A stretch of 64,000 bases of DNA. Origin: RZYY01 sp036794825. Its GTDB lineage: Bacteria > Bacteroidota > Bacteroidia > Bacteroidales > 4484-276. The DNA is taken from contig DAIRGA010000001.1 of NCBI GenBank assembly GCA_036794825.1, forward strand, positions 248,001-312,000, in the 5' to 3' direction. The position numbers were made by a program, and so were the translations under genes. Under the pieces are notes generated by a model. That model worked only from the letters and a program-made list of their open reading frames with translations, did no database searches and was not told the origin of the DNA. Shown here in pieces: positions 7,775-16,525 of this stretch; the stretch's first letter is position 1; every line of letters starts with the position of its first letter.

Positions 7775-10180
7775 TTATTGCTTTTCCACGCAAAATCTTT
7801 CGTGGTTGGTTTTCGCACTCTTATCGCCCATGTTCATCGCCTTCAGAAAATCCTGGCAGGCACCTTCTTTATCTTTCATGTCAAGTTTGCAAACCCCGCG
7901 CAGGTTAATCAGTGAGGCATTCGGAGGCCCGATTTCAATTGCCCGGTCAGCATCGGCAATACTTTTTGGATAATCTTTCAGGTAATAATGGCAATAGGAT
8001 CTGATTTGGTAAGCTCCCGAATGGTCGGGTACTTTTTCAAGGAAATCATTCAACAATGTCAGAGCCTGAGAGTATTTCTTGTTTTGGTAAAGTTCTGCAG
8101 CCTGGTTAAATTTTGGTAAATAGGGTTCAACGCTGAGTTTGTGCTTCAAAAACCGATGCTGTTTCTGTATCAGCGTATCGTGTTTGTTATACTGAAGCGC
8201 TTCCTCTATCAATTCACCGGCTTTTTTGTAGTCTTCATTTTTTATGTAAACGTTGCTGGCAAAAAGCCATGCCTGAGATTCTTTTTTGTTTTTATCCAAA
8301 AACTTATCATACAGTTGAATGGCTTTATCATCTTCCTTTTTCTTTTCATAAAGCGATGCGAGGAGCTGCACATTGCGGAAGTAATTGGGCTTGAGCTGGT
8401 AAGCCAATTCAGAATAATGCAAAGCGCTGTCGTATTCCTTCATATTGTTGTAGGCCATCGCCGTAAAGAACTCTCTCCTTGCATCCCATGGAGATGAGAA
8501 ATCGTAGCGAAGCATATCAATAGCTTCCTGGTGTTTCTCTTCGTTGATAAGGTAGCGGGCTTTGAGCGTGGCAATGGATTCGCCCCACACGCTAACATCC
8601 GGAATAAAAGGAAATCCGGCCAGAATTTTTTCTGAGGGTTCCTTTAATTTACCTCCCATAATCTCCTGATAAACAATTCTTTGGGTTTTGGATGATTGAA
8701 AGTTGAGGTATAGAATCCATGTTGAAATGGCCAGGATTATTATCCCTGCAGCGGATAGTGGGATCCATACAGCACTTGTAGGTTTAACGCTTACCACTGT
8801 TCCCTGCTCTGAATTTTCAATATTCTTATCATGCAAACCCGCAGCAATTGCAGTGGCGACAAAAAAAGAAAAGAGTGCGGTGATTTCAGGCCGGTCAGCC
8901 GGAAAATTGAACATGGCATCAACGCTGTAAAATGCCAAACCACCTGCGGCGATAAACATGTATTTTCCAATTGCATCCGCCTCATCTTTTTTCCGGATAA
9001 ATCGTTTAAGAAAGTGCCAAACCACGAGAAAAAATATGCTGAGAAACAGCAAGCCGCCAAAAATGCCTGTTTCTGTGGTAATTTCAATGAAGTCGTTGTG
9101 TGTTTTGTAGAGGTAAATAAATCCCGGATTTTTCTGATTTTCAAGCTTCAGGATTTCGACCTTCCAGTTACCTGTACCCACACCAAGCATTGGTTTTTCC
9201 TTGATAAGCTGCAGCGACCAGCGCCATGCATCAAGCCTGAGGCTGCTGGCACTTTCGGGATCTTTCAGTGTGGCCATTTGCTGGATTACCCCCTCAGTAT
9301 GCCTGTTTTTCTTGGTCTGGGGGTAGAGGTTGGTTTGCGTGTAGGTAAATAATCCATAGGCCAACACCAATGAGGCTAAGTATGCGCCAGCCAAAACTGC
9401 CGTACTTTTATCCTTTTTACGCAGATAAACAGCCAGGTGGTAACCAATGAAAGCGACCGATAGAACACTTAATCCTAAGTAAAATGCACGGGTGGCCATA
9501 AAGAATGTTGCTGCAACACCCATGGTAAACGTCAGCCAACCTAATGATTTCAGCCATTTTTTTTCGAATACAAGCAAAAATAGAGCAAAAGGCAGTTTTA
9601 CAAAAATGGCAGATGCCAGGATGTTTTTATTGGAATACACCGTTTTAATGTCCGTAATGGCTTTGATTTCGCCTTCAATAAATTTATTGATATCCACAAA
9701 AACCGAGATGGAATCGAATGCAAGCAATCCGGCCATAACTATGATAATCAGACGCATGTAGCGCAAATCATGTATCAATATCATGGCGATATTGAAAGCT
9801 GATGCAAACACTGTAAAAACTTTGGTAAACTGCAACACTGATTCGAGGTGGTTGACGGCCTGTGTAAATGACAGCAGCGTCACGGCAAGCAGCGCTGTAT
9901 AGGCAATTCCGACCGGATTGGTGAAGAACCATGTGTAAAATGACGGATTCTTTCTGAAATATCCACTTCCGAGGAAATACATAAAAACGACAAGGTTGAG
10001 CGAGGCCGTCATGAAAAATTTTGGGGTATTGGTGTCGAGTGACATCCAATTGGGAGTAAATGTAGGGATGAAAATGTAGGCCAGAATGATAAGCCCATAA
10101 ATAAATTCAACCGGTTGAATTAGTGGTGATTTTTCTGTTTTTTTGCCCTGTTTGACTTGCTTTTTCGGTATCGTTTTCAT
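7775..10180 (-). CDS. O-antigen ligase/polymerase-like membrane protein fused to TPR repeats
   Basis: The 801-residue product has two parts. Residues ~25-480 are polytopic with about ten to twelve hydrophobic segments, and contain GVGTGNW and KTHNDFIEITTETG, the conserved Wzy_C/O-antigen ligase loop. Residues ~550-801 are a chain of tetratricopeptide repeats (for example EYDSALHYSELAYQLKPN and DYPKSIADADRAIEIGP). Wzy_C proteins join or polymerise undecaprenyl-linked glycans on the periplasmic side. The TPR tail is probably periplasmic and could recruit partners. It starts 14 bases after the dehydratase gene, so the two are an operon. Whether it acts as polymerase or ligase cannot be told from sequence. 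Confidence 0.88.
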   Translation of the reverse strand: MKTIPKKQVKQGKKTEKSPLIQPVEFIYGLIILAYIFIPTFTPNWMSLDTNTPKFFMTASLNLVVFMYFLGSGYFRKNPSFYTWFFTNPVGIAYTALLAVTLLSFTQAVNHLESVLQFTKVFTVFASAFNIAMILIHDLRYMRLIIIVMAGLLAFDSISVFVDINKFIEGEIKAITDIKTVYSNKNILASAIFVKLPFALFLLVFEKKWLKSLGWLTFTMGVAATFFMATRAFYLGLSVLSVAFIGYHLAVYLRKKDKSTAVLAGAYLASLVLAYGLFTYTQTNLYPQTKKNRHTEGVIQQMATLKDPESASSLRLDAWRWSLQLIKEKPMLGVGTGNWKVEILKLENQKNPGFIYLYKTHNDFIEITTETGIFGGLLFLSIFFLVVWHFLKRFIRKKDEADAIGKYMFIAAGGLAFYSVDAMFNFPADRPEITALFSFFVATAIAAGLHDKNIENSEQGTVVSVKPTSAVWIPLSAAGIIILAISTWILYLNFQSSKTQRIVYQEIMGGKLKEPSEKILAGFPFIPDVSVWGESIATLKARYLINEEKHQEAIDMLRYDFSSPWDARREFFTAMAYNNMKEYDSALHYSELAYQLKPNYFRNVQLLASLYEKKKEDDKAIQLYDKFLDKNKKESQAWLFASNVYIKNEDYKKAGELIEEALQYNKHDTLIQKQHRFLKHKLSVEPYLPKFNQAAELYQNKKYSQALTLLNDFLEKVPDHSGAYQIRSYCHYYLKDYPKSIADADRAIEIGPPNASLINLRGVCKLDMKDKEGACQDFLKAMNMGDKSAKTNHERFCVEKQ

Positions 10181-10194
10181 GCCTGATATTGATT

Positions 10195-12141
10195 TTATAC
10201 TTTGGTTTTACTCATTGATGCAGCAACCCGCTCTGCATCCAGTTTTTCATAAATCGAATTATTGCTGATAAAATCGGGTACAATGTCTTTCAATACAGCA
10301 ACTATTTTAAAATTGTCATACGATTGCCAGGCTTTCTCCAGATTGATCAGCTTCTTTTCCACAATATCGTGATCTGTCGGGCTTACCCTTGCAATGGTAA
10401 TTCTTGGGTGATATGTGGGAAGCGTATTCTCTGAGGTGAGCAGGAGTTCTTCGAACAGTTTTTCGCCAGGTCTTAAACCGGTAAAAACGATTTTGATATC
10501 TGTTTCAGGCTGAAGCCCTGAAAGCCTTATCATATTTTTCGCCAGGTCAACAATTCTCACCGGGTTACCCATGTCGAACATAAATATTTCGCCGCCATTT
10601 CCCATTGAACCCGCCTCCAGCACCAATTCGCAGGCCTCAGGGATGGTCATGAAATAGCGGGTTATTTCGGGGTGAGTAATGGTTACAGGGCCGCCATCTT
10701 CGATTTGTTTTTGAAACAGAGGAATCACAGATCCGCTGGAACCCAGTACATTTCCGAAACGGGTGGTGATGAATTTTACCGGACTGGCTGCTTTCTTATT
10801 CAGGCTCTGTATGTACATCTCCGCCACCCTTTTGGTTGCACCCATCACATTGGTGGCTTTTACTGCTTTATCAGTCGAAATCATCACAAATCTCCCTACA
10901 CCGTACCTTAAAGCCGTATCTGCCAGTATGCGGGTTCCTAAAACATTCACACGCACCGCCTCCACCGGGCTTTCCTCCATCATCGGCACATGCTTGTAGG
11001 CTGCGGCATGATACACAATATCGGGTTTAAAATTGCTGAAAACCCATTCCATTCTTGCTGCATTGCTTACATCGGCAAGGAAAACATCAGCGCGGCCGTC
11101 AAAGTCGGTGAAGGTGTTTCTGAGTTTAAGTTGCAGATCGTGAAGGGGTGTTTCGGCCTGGTCGAGAAGTATCAGTCTCCTGGCATGGCAATGCATCAAC
11201 TGTCTCGAAATCTCGCTTCCGATGCTTCCTGCTGCGCCGGTTACCAGAATTACCTTATCTCTGTTTTGTTCCAGTACTGTGTTTTTTTCCAGTATGATAG
11301 GCTCACGCATCAGCAGGTCATCAATCCTGATTTTTTGAATTTGTCTGGCCTGAAGTTCGCCGTTAATCCACCTTTCAACCGGTGGAACATTCTTTATTGT
11401 TACGTTGTACTGAAGAAAAGCATCTGCGAATTCACGCTTTTTGGCAGGATCTATATTTTGCACTGCGATAATCACCTCCCTGATTTTCCTCTTTTTCATG
11501 AACTGAGGCGTGATGATGGAAGGTTTGTAAACCGGGACACCTTCGATGCTTTTACCTACTTTCCCGGGGTTTTCGTCAATAAAGCAAACTACATTGTAAA
11601 TGGTTTCCAGGTCACCGTTCAGGGTGTTTTTGGTCAGAATACCTGCTTTTCCGGCGCCGTAAATTATCACATTCACAGCTTCAGTTCGTCCTTTCACCAG
11701 GTTTATCCAAACGATTTTGGCCACCAGCCTGGTAAATATCATCAGGAACAGCGAAGCCAGCGTGTGAATAATGATGATACTCAGCGGAATAACCTTATTG
11801 ATAGGCCAACGGTAAAGCAATATTAGAAAGTTGAACAGAATCAGCACCGCAAAAACTATCCCCACAGCCTTAAATATTCTGACCACATCGTCGGTGCTCG
11901 TATGCCTGATAATGCCGACATACGACCGGGAAATGAAAAAAGCTATTGCAGAGACCACCAGAACTATCGGAAGAAAAGTTGGCAATCTCCACAGGTTGAT
12001 TTCGGTGACAACAAAGTTGAAACGAATGAGGTAGGCAGCTACAAATGACACAGCCACGATCAAAAGATCAGACGCCAGAACTACATAGCCTGAAATGAAA
12101 CGGTTGGAGTAACGAAGTAAAAACTTTCTGATATCCATCAT
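10195..12141 (-). CDS. FlaA1/CapD-type nucleotide-sugar 4,6-dehydratase (membrane-anchored)
   Basis: The 648-residue product is a long-form polysaccharide-biosynthesis SDR. Residues ~15-135 hold four membrane helices and ~150-260 form a CoA-binding/Rossmann-like domain. The C-terminal extended-SDR domain starts with GAAGSIGSEISRQL (NAD(P) binding, about residue 303) and contains YHAAAYKHVPMME and STDKAVKATNVMGATKR around the active site. Relatives (WbpM, PglF, CapD) convert UDP-GlcNAc to a 4-keto-6-deoxy sugar for capsule, O-antigen or protein glycans. It lies directly upstream of the O-antigen ligase gene and has two tandem promoter elements. ATG at 12141 or 12138 can start it. Confidence 0.93.
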   Translation of the reverse strand: MMDIRKFLLRYSNRFISGYVVLASDLLIVAVSFVAAYLIRFNFVVTEINLWRLPTFLPIVLVVSAIAFFISRSYVGIIRHTSTDDVVRIFKAVGIVFAVLILFNFLILLYRWPINKVIPLSIIIIHTLASLFLMIFTRLVAKIVWINLVKGRTEAVNVIIYGAGKAGILTKNTLNGDLETIYNVVCFIDENPGKVGKSIEGVPVYKPSIITPQFMKKRKIREVIIAVQNIDPAKKREFADAFLQYNVTIKNVPPVERWINGELQARQIQKIRIDDLLMREPIILEKNTVLEQNRDKVILVTGAAGSIGSEISRQLMHCHARRLILLDQAETPLHDLQLKLRNTFTDFDGRADVFLADVSNAARMEWVFSNFKPDIVYHAAAYKHVPMMEESPVEAVRVNVLGTRILADTALRYGVGRFVMISTDKAVKATNVMGATKRVAEMYIQSLNKKAASPVKFITTRFGNVLGSSGSVIPLFQKQIEDGGPVTITHPEITRYFMTIPEACELVLEAGSMGNGGEIFMFDMGNPVRIVDLAKNMIRLSGLQPETDIKIVFTGLRPGEKLFEELLLTSENTLPTYHPRITIARVSPTDHDIVEKKLINLEKAWQSYDNFKIVAVLKDIVPDFISNNSIYEKLDAERVAASMSKTKV

Positions 12142-12215
12142 TTTAGTTCGGTTGTATCTCCTGTGTCAATAATTAAATCCACACATTTTAAAAGGATAAT
12201 CTGTAAGTCGAACCG

Positions 12216-12231
12216 CAAAACTACAAAACTA
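12216..12231 (-). promoter_or_regulatory. Tandem -7 promoter elements for the polysaccharide operon
   Basis: On the minus strand TAGTTTTG occurs twice back to back (complements of 12216-12223 and 12224-12231). Both are perfect TAnnTTTG matches, so transcription could start at two sites 8 bases apart, roughly 70 bases before the dehydratase start. Confidence 0.55.
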
Positions 12232-12554
12232 ACCCGACCACGTGTACGAAAACATCAATTTGCGATGTGTAATTTTAGAAAATCCTGATTAAAAGCGTCA
12301 GGCTTAAGGCAATTCTTTAGTGAAAAACCAGTAACCTGTTGTTGGGTTACAAATTTTTAAGTGCGAAGCAATATTTAACGAGAAAAGGTGGCTCTGCAAT
12401 GATGTGGCGGATATACCAGGTTTCTGAGGGATCTTCTCAGTTCGTAAGATAAACAAGCTTGTATTCTGATGCCCTTTGACTTCTTTAGCCTGTTTGTCTG
12501 TTTTGTGTTTGATTCACATTTTCAGATCGAATGGCCGGTTTAGGATAAAAATTT

Positions 12555-12562
12555 TACTTTTG
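12555..12562 (+). promoter_or_regulatory. -7 promoter element
   Basis: TACTTTTG, a perfect TAnnTTTG match, lies 79 bases before the start of the dihydroorotate-dehydrogenase-like gene. Confidence 0.45.
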
Positions 12563-12641
12563 AAACTTGGATTAAAAGTGTGATTATTACCAAAAAGTGG
12601 AGAAATTCATCTGAAATATTAACCAGACAAAATACAAAATT

Positions 12642-13637
12642 ATGGTTGACTTGACAACAAAATTTTTAGGCCTGACTCTCCGGAACCCTTTGATAGTGGG
12701 AAGTTCAGGATTGACCGACAGCGTAGAAAAAGTAAAAGCTGCCGAGCAGGCCGGCGCCGGCGCCGTAGTGCTGAAGTCGCTCTTTGAGGAAGAAATCATT
12801 GCCGAAATGGAGGAGTCACTGCACCGGATGACATCCCGTCAGTTTATCTATCCCGAAACATTCGATTACATGGACGAGGAACCGGAAGAAGACACCGTTC
12901 GTAAATACCTGAGATTAATCCGGGAAGCAAAAGATGCCGTTCATATTCCGGTCATTGCCAGTATTAACTGCGTTACATCTCAAAAATGGACCTATTTTGC
13001 CAGGGAGATTCAACAGGCCGGTGCAGATGCGCTTGAACTGAACCTGTTCATTTTGCCTACTGATTTCGAGCGCACTACAAGCGATAATGAAAAGCTTTAT
13101 TTTGAAATTGTTGCTGAAGTACTCAAGGAAATCACTATCCCGGTGTGCCTTAAAATAAGCTACTATTCCTCCAGTCTGGGGCAAATGATTCAGAAACTTT
13201 CTGGAACGGGGATAAAAGGACTGACACTCTTCAACCGTTTCTATAGTCCTGATTTCAACCTGGAGACTTACCAGGTGGTTTCCACCAATGTGCTGAGCAA
13301 TCCTGGCGATCTGGCGATTTCGCTCAGGTGGATTGCCGTAATGGCAGAACGGGTTCAATGCAGCCTTGCCGCTTCAACGGGAGTTCATGATGGCGAAGCA
13401 CTGATAAAACAGATATTGGCAGGAGCTGATGCTGTGCAGGTTGTTTCTACACTTTATCGCCATGGAATTGGTTTTGTCGGGCAGATGCTCGAGGACTTGA
13501 AGCGGTGGATGGACCATGAAGGTTATACAAACCTCACCGAATTCAGGGGAAAGTTAAGCCAGGCAAGAAGCTCCAATCCGGCCGCATACGAGCGCGTACA
13601 GTTCATGAAGAGTTTCAGACATTATATTCATCAATAG
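12642..13637 (+). CDS. Dihydroorotate dehydrogenase-like flavoprotein
   Basis: The 331-residue product is an FMN-dependent TIM-barrel protein of the dihydroorotate/dihydropyrimidine dehydrogenase superfamily. Visible features are LRNPLIVGSSGLT at the N-terminal FMN site, VIASINC, LKISYYSS and the C-terminal phosphate-binding region ASTGVHDGEALIKQILAGADAVQV. Members of this Bacteroidota branch are annotated only as dihydroorotate-dehydrogenase-like and usually co-exist with a true pyrD, so the substrate is uncertain. It stands alone with its own promoter element. The catalytic base expected of class 1 enzymes (Cys) or class 2 enzymes (Ser) is not clear; the C in ASINCVTS is a candidate. Confidence 0.85.
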   Translation: MVDLTTKFLGLTLRNPLIVGSSGLTDSVEKVKAAEQAGAGAVVLKSLFEEEIIAEMEESLHRMTSRQFIYPETFDYMDEEPEEDTVRKYLRLIREAKDAVHIPVIASINCVTSQKWTYFAREIQQAGADALELNLFILPTDFERTTSDNEKLYFEIVAEVLKEITIPVCLKISYYSSSLGQMIQKLSGTGIKGLTLFNRFYSPDFNLETYQVVSTNVLSNPGDLAISLRWIAVMAERVQCSLAASTGVHDGEALIKQILAGADAVQVVSTLYRHGIGFVGQMLEDLKRWMDHEGYTNLTEFRGKLSQARSSNPAAYERVQFMKSFRHYIHQ

Positions 13638-13770
13638 AATTGGCCGGTTATTAACCATCATCAAACTCTGATGAAGAGATATTTTGGTTAAGTGATACTG
13701 AAGCGATTTGTTTTGGCATGATTTTTAGCAGAACGACAAGAATTTTCAATAACCAATCAAATACTATTCA

Positions 13771-14724
13771 ATGAGCGACTCTATCGAAAAAGTAAAATGC
13801 CTGATTATCGGATCAGGACCAGCAGGATACACAGCAGCCATTTATGCGGCACGCGCTGATCTGCACCCCGTGATGTACCAGGGAATGCAGCCTGGCGGCC
13901 AATTAACCATCACTACTGAAGTGGAAAATTTTCCGGGCTATCCGCATGGAGTTCAAGGTCCTGCAATGATGGAAGACCTTAAGCAGCAGGCCGAGCGTTT
14001 TCACACAGATATCCGCTGGGGTGAGATTGTGGAGGTGGATTTGTCAAAAAGGCCGTTCAAAGCCAAAGCTGATGATGGAAAAGAAATTCTGGCAGAAACT
14101 GTGATAATCTCTACCGGTGCATCTGCGAAATGGCTGGGACTGCCGTCAGAGCAGGAATACAACGGCTACGGAGTTTCGGCATGCGCCACCTGCGATGGCT
14201 ATTTTTATAAGGATAAAGTTGTCGCAGTGGTTGGCGGAGGGGATACTGCCGCTGAAGAGGCCTCCTATCTTGCCAAGTTGTGCAAAAAGGTTTACCTGAT
14301 CCATCGTCGTGAAGAACTTAGGGCATCGAAGGCAATGCAAAAACGACTTTTTAAGCTTCCCAATGTGGAGTTGGTCTGGAACAGCGTACCAAGAGAGATT
14401 GTCGGAAAGCAGGAGGGATTTGCCAAGGCCGTGACAGGTGTAGTTGTGGAGAATATTAAAACAGGTGAACACAAAACCATCGAAATTGACGGATTTTTTG
14501 TTGCCATTGGTCATAAACCCAACTCGGAACTCTTCAAAGGCCAGTTGGATATGGACGAAGCCGGCTACCTGATTACATCTCCCGATTCCACTGCCACCAA
14601 AATTCCCGGAGTATTTGCAGCTGGTGATATTCAGGATAAAGTTTATCGCCAGGCCGTTACTGCCGCCGGCACTGGATGCATGGCTGCCCTTGAAGCCGAG
14701 CGCTTCCTGGCCGACGAGGATTAA
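13771..14724 (+). CDS. trxB: Thioredoxin-disulfide reductase
   Basis: TrxB is a cytoplasmic FAD/NADPH enzyme that keeps thioredoxin reduced. The 317-residue product has the FAD motif IIGSGPAGYTAAIYAARA near the N-terminus, the redox-active CATC (Cys138 and Cys141), an NADPH motif VVGGGDTAAEEA and the C-terminal FAD motif GVFAAGDI. Length and order match the low-molecular-weight TrxB family. The thioredoxin-dependent peroxiredoxin at 25 kb would be an indirect client. It is followed by a repeat-rich gap and then ruvB. Confidence 0.97.
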   Translation: MSDSIEKVKCLIIGSGPAGYTAAIYAARADLHPVMYQGMQPGGQLTITTEVENFPGYPHGVQGPAMMEDLKQQAERFHTDIRWGEIVEVDLSKRPFKAKADDGKEILAETVIISTGASAKWLGLPSEQEYNGYGVSACATCDGYFYKDKVVAVVGGGDTAAEEASYLAKLCKKVYLIHRREELRASKAMQKRLFKLPNVELVWNSVPREIVGKQEGFAKAVTGVVVENIKTGEHKTIEIDGFFVAIGHKPNSELFKGQLDMDEAGYLITSPDSTATKIPGVFAAGDIQDKVYRQAVTAAGTGCMAALEAERFLADED

Positions 14725-14778
14725 TAATTGTCTGCCGATTAATGCAAGAAGCTGTCTCAAAAGTCTGGATTTAACCCG

Positions 14779-14895
14779 AAGCGTTGAAAATCAGGAGTGC
14801 CCCATCCCTCCCGACTTTGTCGGGATAAATTCCGGGAGCCTGATTTTCAACGCTTTCCCTTTAGGGATCAAGGGTCAAAAAGCGTTGAAAATCCA
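14779..14895. repeat. Small palindromic intergenic repeat
   Basis: AAGCGTTGAAAATCAGG (14779-14795) and its exact reverse complement (14839-14855) flank an inner hairpin CCCGAC-TTT-GTCGGG (14810-14824). A further direct copy, AAGCGTTGAAAATCC, follows at 14880-14894. The long stem could form downstream of trxB and may end its transcript, but the extra copy points to a dispersed repeat rather than a simple terminator. Confidence 0.65.
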
Positions 14896-14974
14896 AATGA
14901 AAGACCTTTGAGACTGTGGTTTTTTGTGGCTAATGTCAAAACTATCGGCAGCCAGGAGGGTCAGGGGATTTTTC

Positions 14975-14982
14975 TAATTTTG
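14975..14982 (+). promoter_or_regulatory. -7 promoter element that decides the ruvB start
   Basis: TAATTTTG is a perfect TAnnTTTG match. Its last base is the first base of an in-frame GTG (14982), so transcription would begin after that codon and the real start should be ATG at 15000 or 15009. Confidence 0.55.
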
Positions 14983-14999
14983 TGAAAATTTATCACTCA

Positions 15000-16025
15000 A
15001 TGAAGAATATGAACCTCGACGCCAGCGGCGCAAGCCTTTCGGCCGGTGAAAAAGAGATCGAAAAAGTACTTCGTCCAACCCATTTCGACGGGTTTGCCGG
15101 CCAGTTACAGGTGGTTGAGAACCTGAAAGTTTTTGTGGAAGCAGCCCGCAGACGCGACGAGGCATTAGATCATGTATTGCTGCATGGTCCTCCCGGGCTT
15201 GGCAAAACCACGCTTTCCTACATCATCGCCAACGAACTTGGCGTCGGGATTAAAATGTCGTCAGGCCCGGTACTCGACAAGCCCGGCGACCTTGCCGGAC
15301 TGCTCACCAATCTTGAAAAAGACGACGTGCTCTTCATTGATGAAATCCACCGGCTAAGCCCTTTGGTAGAGGAATATTTATACTCTGCCATGGAGGATTA
15401 TAAAATTGACATCATGATCGAAACGGGCCCCAACGCCCGCAGCGTGCAGATTACGCTCAATCCTTTCACACTGATCGGCGCAACTACACGCTCCGGATTG
15501 CTCACGGCGCCATTGCGTTCTCGCTTCGGTATTAACCTGAGGCTGGCCTATTACGATGCTGAAACCCTCACCGGCATTGTGAAACGCTCTGCTGGCATAC
15601 TCCGGGTTGAGATTTCGGATGAAGCTGCCGCAGAAATTGCCCGCCGTAGCCGTGGAACGCCACGTATTGCCAACCTTCTCCTTCGCAGGGTTCGCGACTT
15701 TGCCCAGATCAAAAGCGACGGTACCATAAAGGTTCCGATTGCTCAGGTTGCCCTTGCTGCCCTCAATGTTGACAAGCATGGCCTTGATGAGATGGACAAC
15801 AAAATCCTTTCGGTAATCATTGACAAGTTTGGCGGAGGTCCCGTCGGACTGACCACAATTGCAACTGCTGTGGGCGAAGATCCGGGAACGATTGAGGAGG
15901 TTTACGAGCCTTTCCTCATCATGGAAGGCTACCTGATGCGCACACCCCGGGGCCGGGAAGCCACCGAAATTGCCTACCGTCATCTCGGAAAGATAAAAAA
16001 CCCTGAGCAAGGCAGGCTGTTTTGA
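15000..16025 (+). CDS. ruvB: Holliday junction branch-migration helicase RuvB
   Basis: RuvB is the hexameric AAA+ motor that drives branch migration with RuvA and RuvC. From ATG at 15000 the product is 341 residues, normal for the family. It has Walker A GPPGLGKTT (about residues 63-71), Walker B VLFIDEIHRL, sensor region IGATTRSGLL, arginine-finger region APLRSRFG and a C-terminal winged-helix domain (GLTTIATAVGEDPGTIEEVYEPFL). A GTG at 14982 would add six residues, but the overlapping promoter element argues against it. ruvA and ruvC are not nearby. Confidence 0.97.
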   Translation: MKNMNLDASGASLSAGEKEIEKVLRPTHFDGFAGQLQVVENLKVFVEAARRRDEALDHVLLHGPPGLGKTTLSYIIANELGVGIKMSSGPVLDKPGDLAGLLTNLEKDDVLFIDEIHRLSPLVEEYLYSAMEDYKIDIMIETGPNARSVQITLNPFTLIGATTRSGLLTAPLRSRFGINLRLAYYDAETLTGIVKRSAGILRVEISDEAAAEIARRSRGTPRIANLLLRRVRDFAQIKSDGTIKVPIAQVALAALNVDKHGLDEMDNKILSVIIDKFGGGPVGLTTIATAVGEDPGTIEEVYEPFLIMEGYLMRTPRGREATEIAYRHLGKIKNPEQGRLF

Positions 16026-16070
16026 TTTCAGCAGTTTTCAAACTACTTGTCAATCAATCTTCAACAACGG

Positions 16071-16406
16071 CTACTCAACCAGATTGCAAATAAAACTCTC
16101 ATAATTTTCCGGTGTCACAACCATGAAATTGTGTTCGGGATAGGCATTGGCAAAAGATTTCGGTAGCCGGGCTTTTTTCTGTGGATTCCATTTTATTTCG
16201 ACTGCCCGAAGATGTCCGTCGCTCTCTTCCAGGTAATCAATCCCCTGCTGATTGGCATTGTACTATGCAATTTTTTATCTTTCAGAAAAAATTTCCTTCA
16301 GATGATTGGTTTTGCCGGTTTGCAGGGCTCCCATTATGATTATTGCCTTGCCATTAAAAAGATCCCTTTCGATGTCTCTTATACAATTCTTGTAATCATA
16401 AATTCT
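16071..16406 (-). pseudogene. Decayed AAA/DUF4143-family ATPase, internally deleted
   Basis: Translating the minus strand gives two pieces of one family. The upstream piece (about 16406-16275) reads DIERDLFNGKAIIIMGALQ and then TGKTNHLKEIF, a P-loop start of the archaeal-type ATPase/DUF4143 family, and then hits a TAA. The downstream piece (about 16250-16071) reads IDYLEESDGHLRAVEIKW through LPKSFANAYPEHNF to VVTPENYESFICNLVE and a stop, which is the family's nuclease-like C-terminus. Full-length members have about 380 residues, so most of the middle is missing. No in-frame ATG starts the first piece. It explains this otherwise gene-free 500 bases. Confidence 0.75.
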
Positions 16407-16491
16407 TAAAATTGCGATTCGATACGCAAAATCTGGATTATTTTCTAATGATTACTTCAGAATTTCAGGAATGGCTGATTTGCATTTAGGA

Positions 16492-16499
16492 TATTTTTG
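16492..16499 (+). promoter_or_regulatory. -7 promoter element
   Basis: TATTTTTG, a perfect TAnnTTTG match, lies 26 bases before the glycosyltransferase start. Confidence 0.5.
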
Positions 16500-16525
16500 C
16501 CAACCTAATTGTTTTCCACTTATCT

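Larger units (their letters stand above)
12142..12641. other. 500-base intergenic region between divergent genes
   Basis: No open reading frame of note is present. It holds the minus-strand promoter pair for the dehydratase, the plus-strand -7 element for the dihydroorotate-dehydrogenase-like gene, and a hairpin at 12331-12350 (GTAACC/GGTTAC) followed by AAATTTTT. The hairpin could be a weak terminator or part of an untranslated leader. I see nothing else in the stretch. Confidence 0.5.

Noticed and set aside
10990..11826. 278-residue plus-strand frame antisense to the dehydratase gene
   Set aside because: It lies wholly inside a well-supported gene on the other strand and its product has no recognisable features.
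14615..14985. Two plus-strand frames across the trxB-ruvB gap
   Set aside because: They read through the palindromic repeat and out of trxB in the wrong frame.
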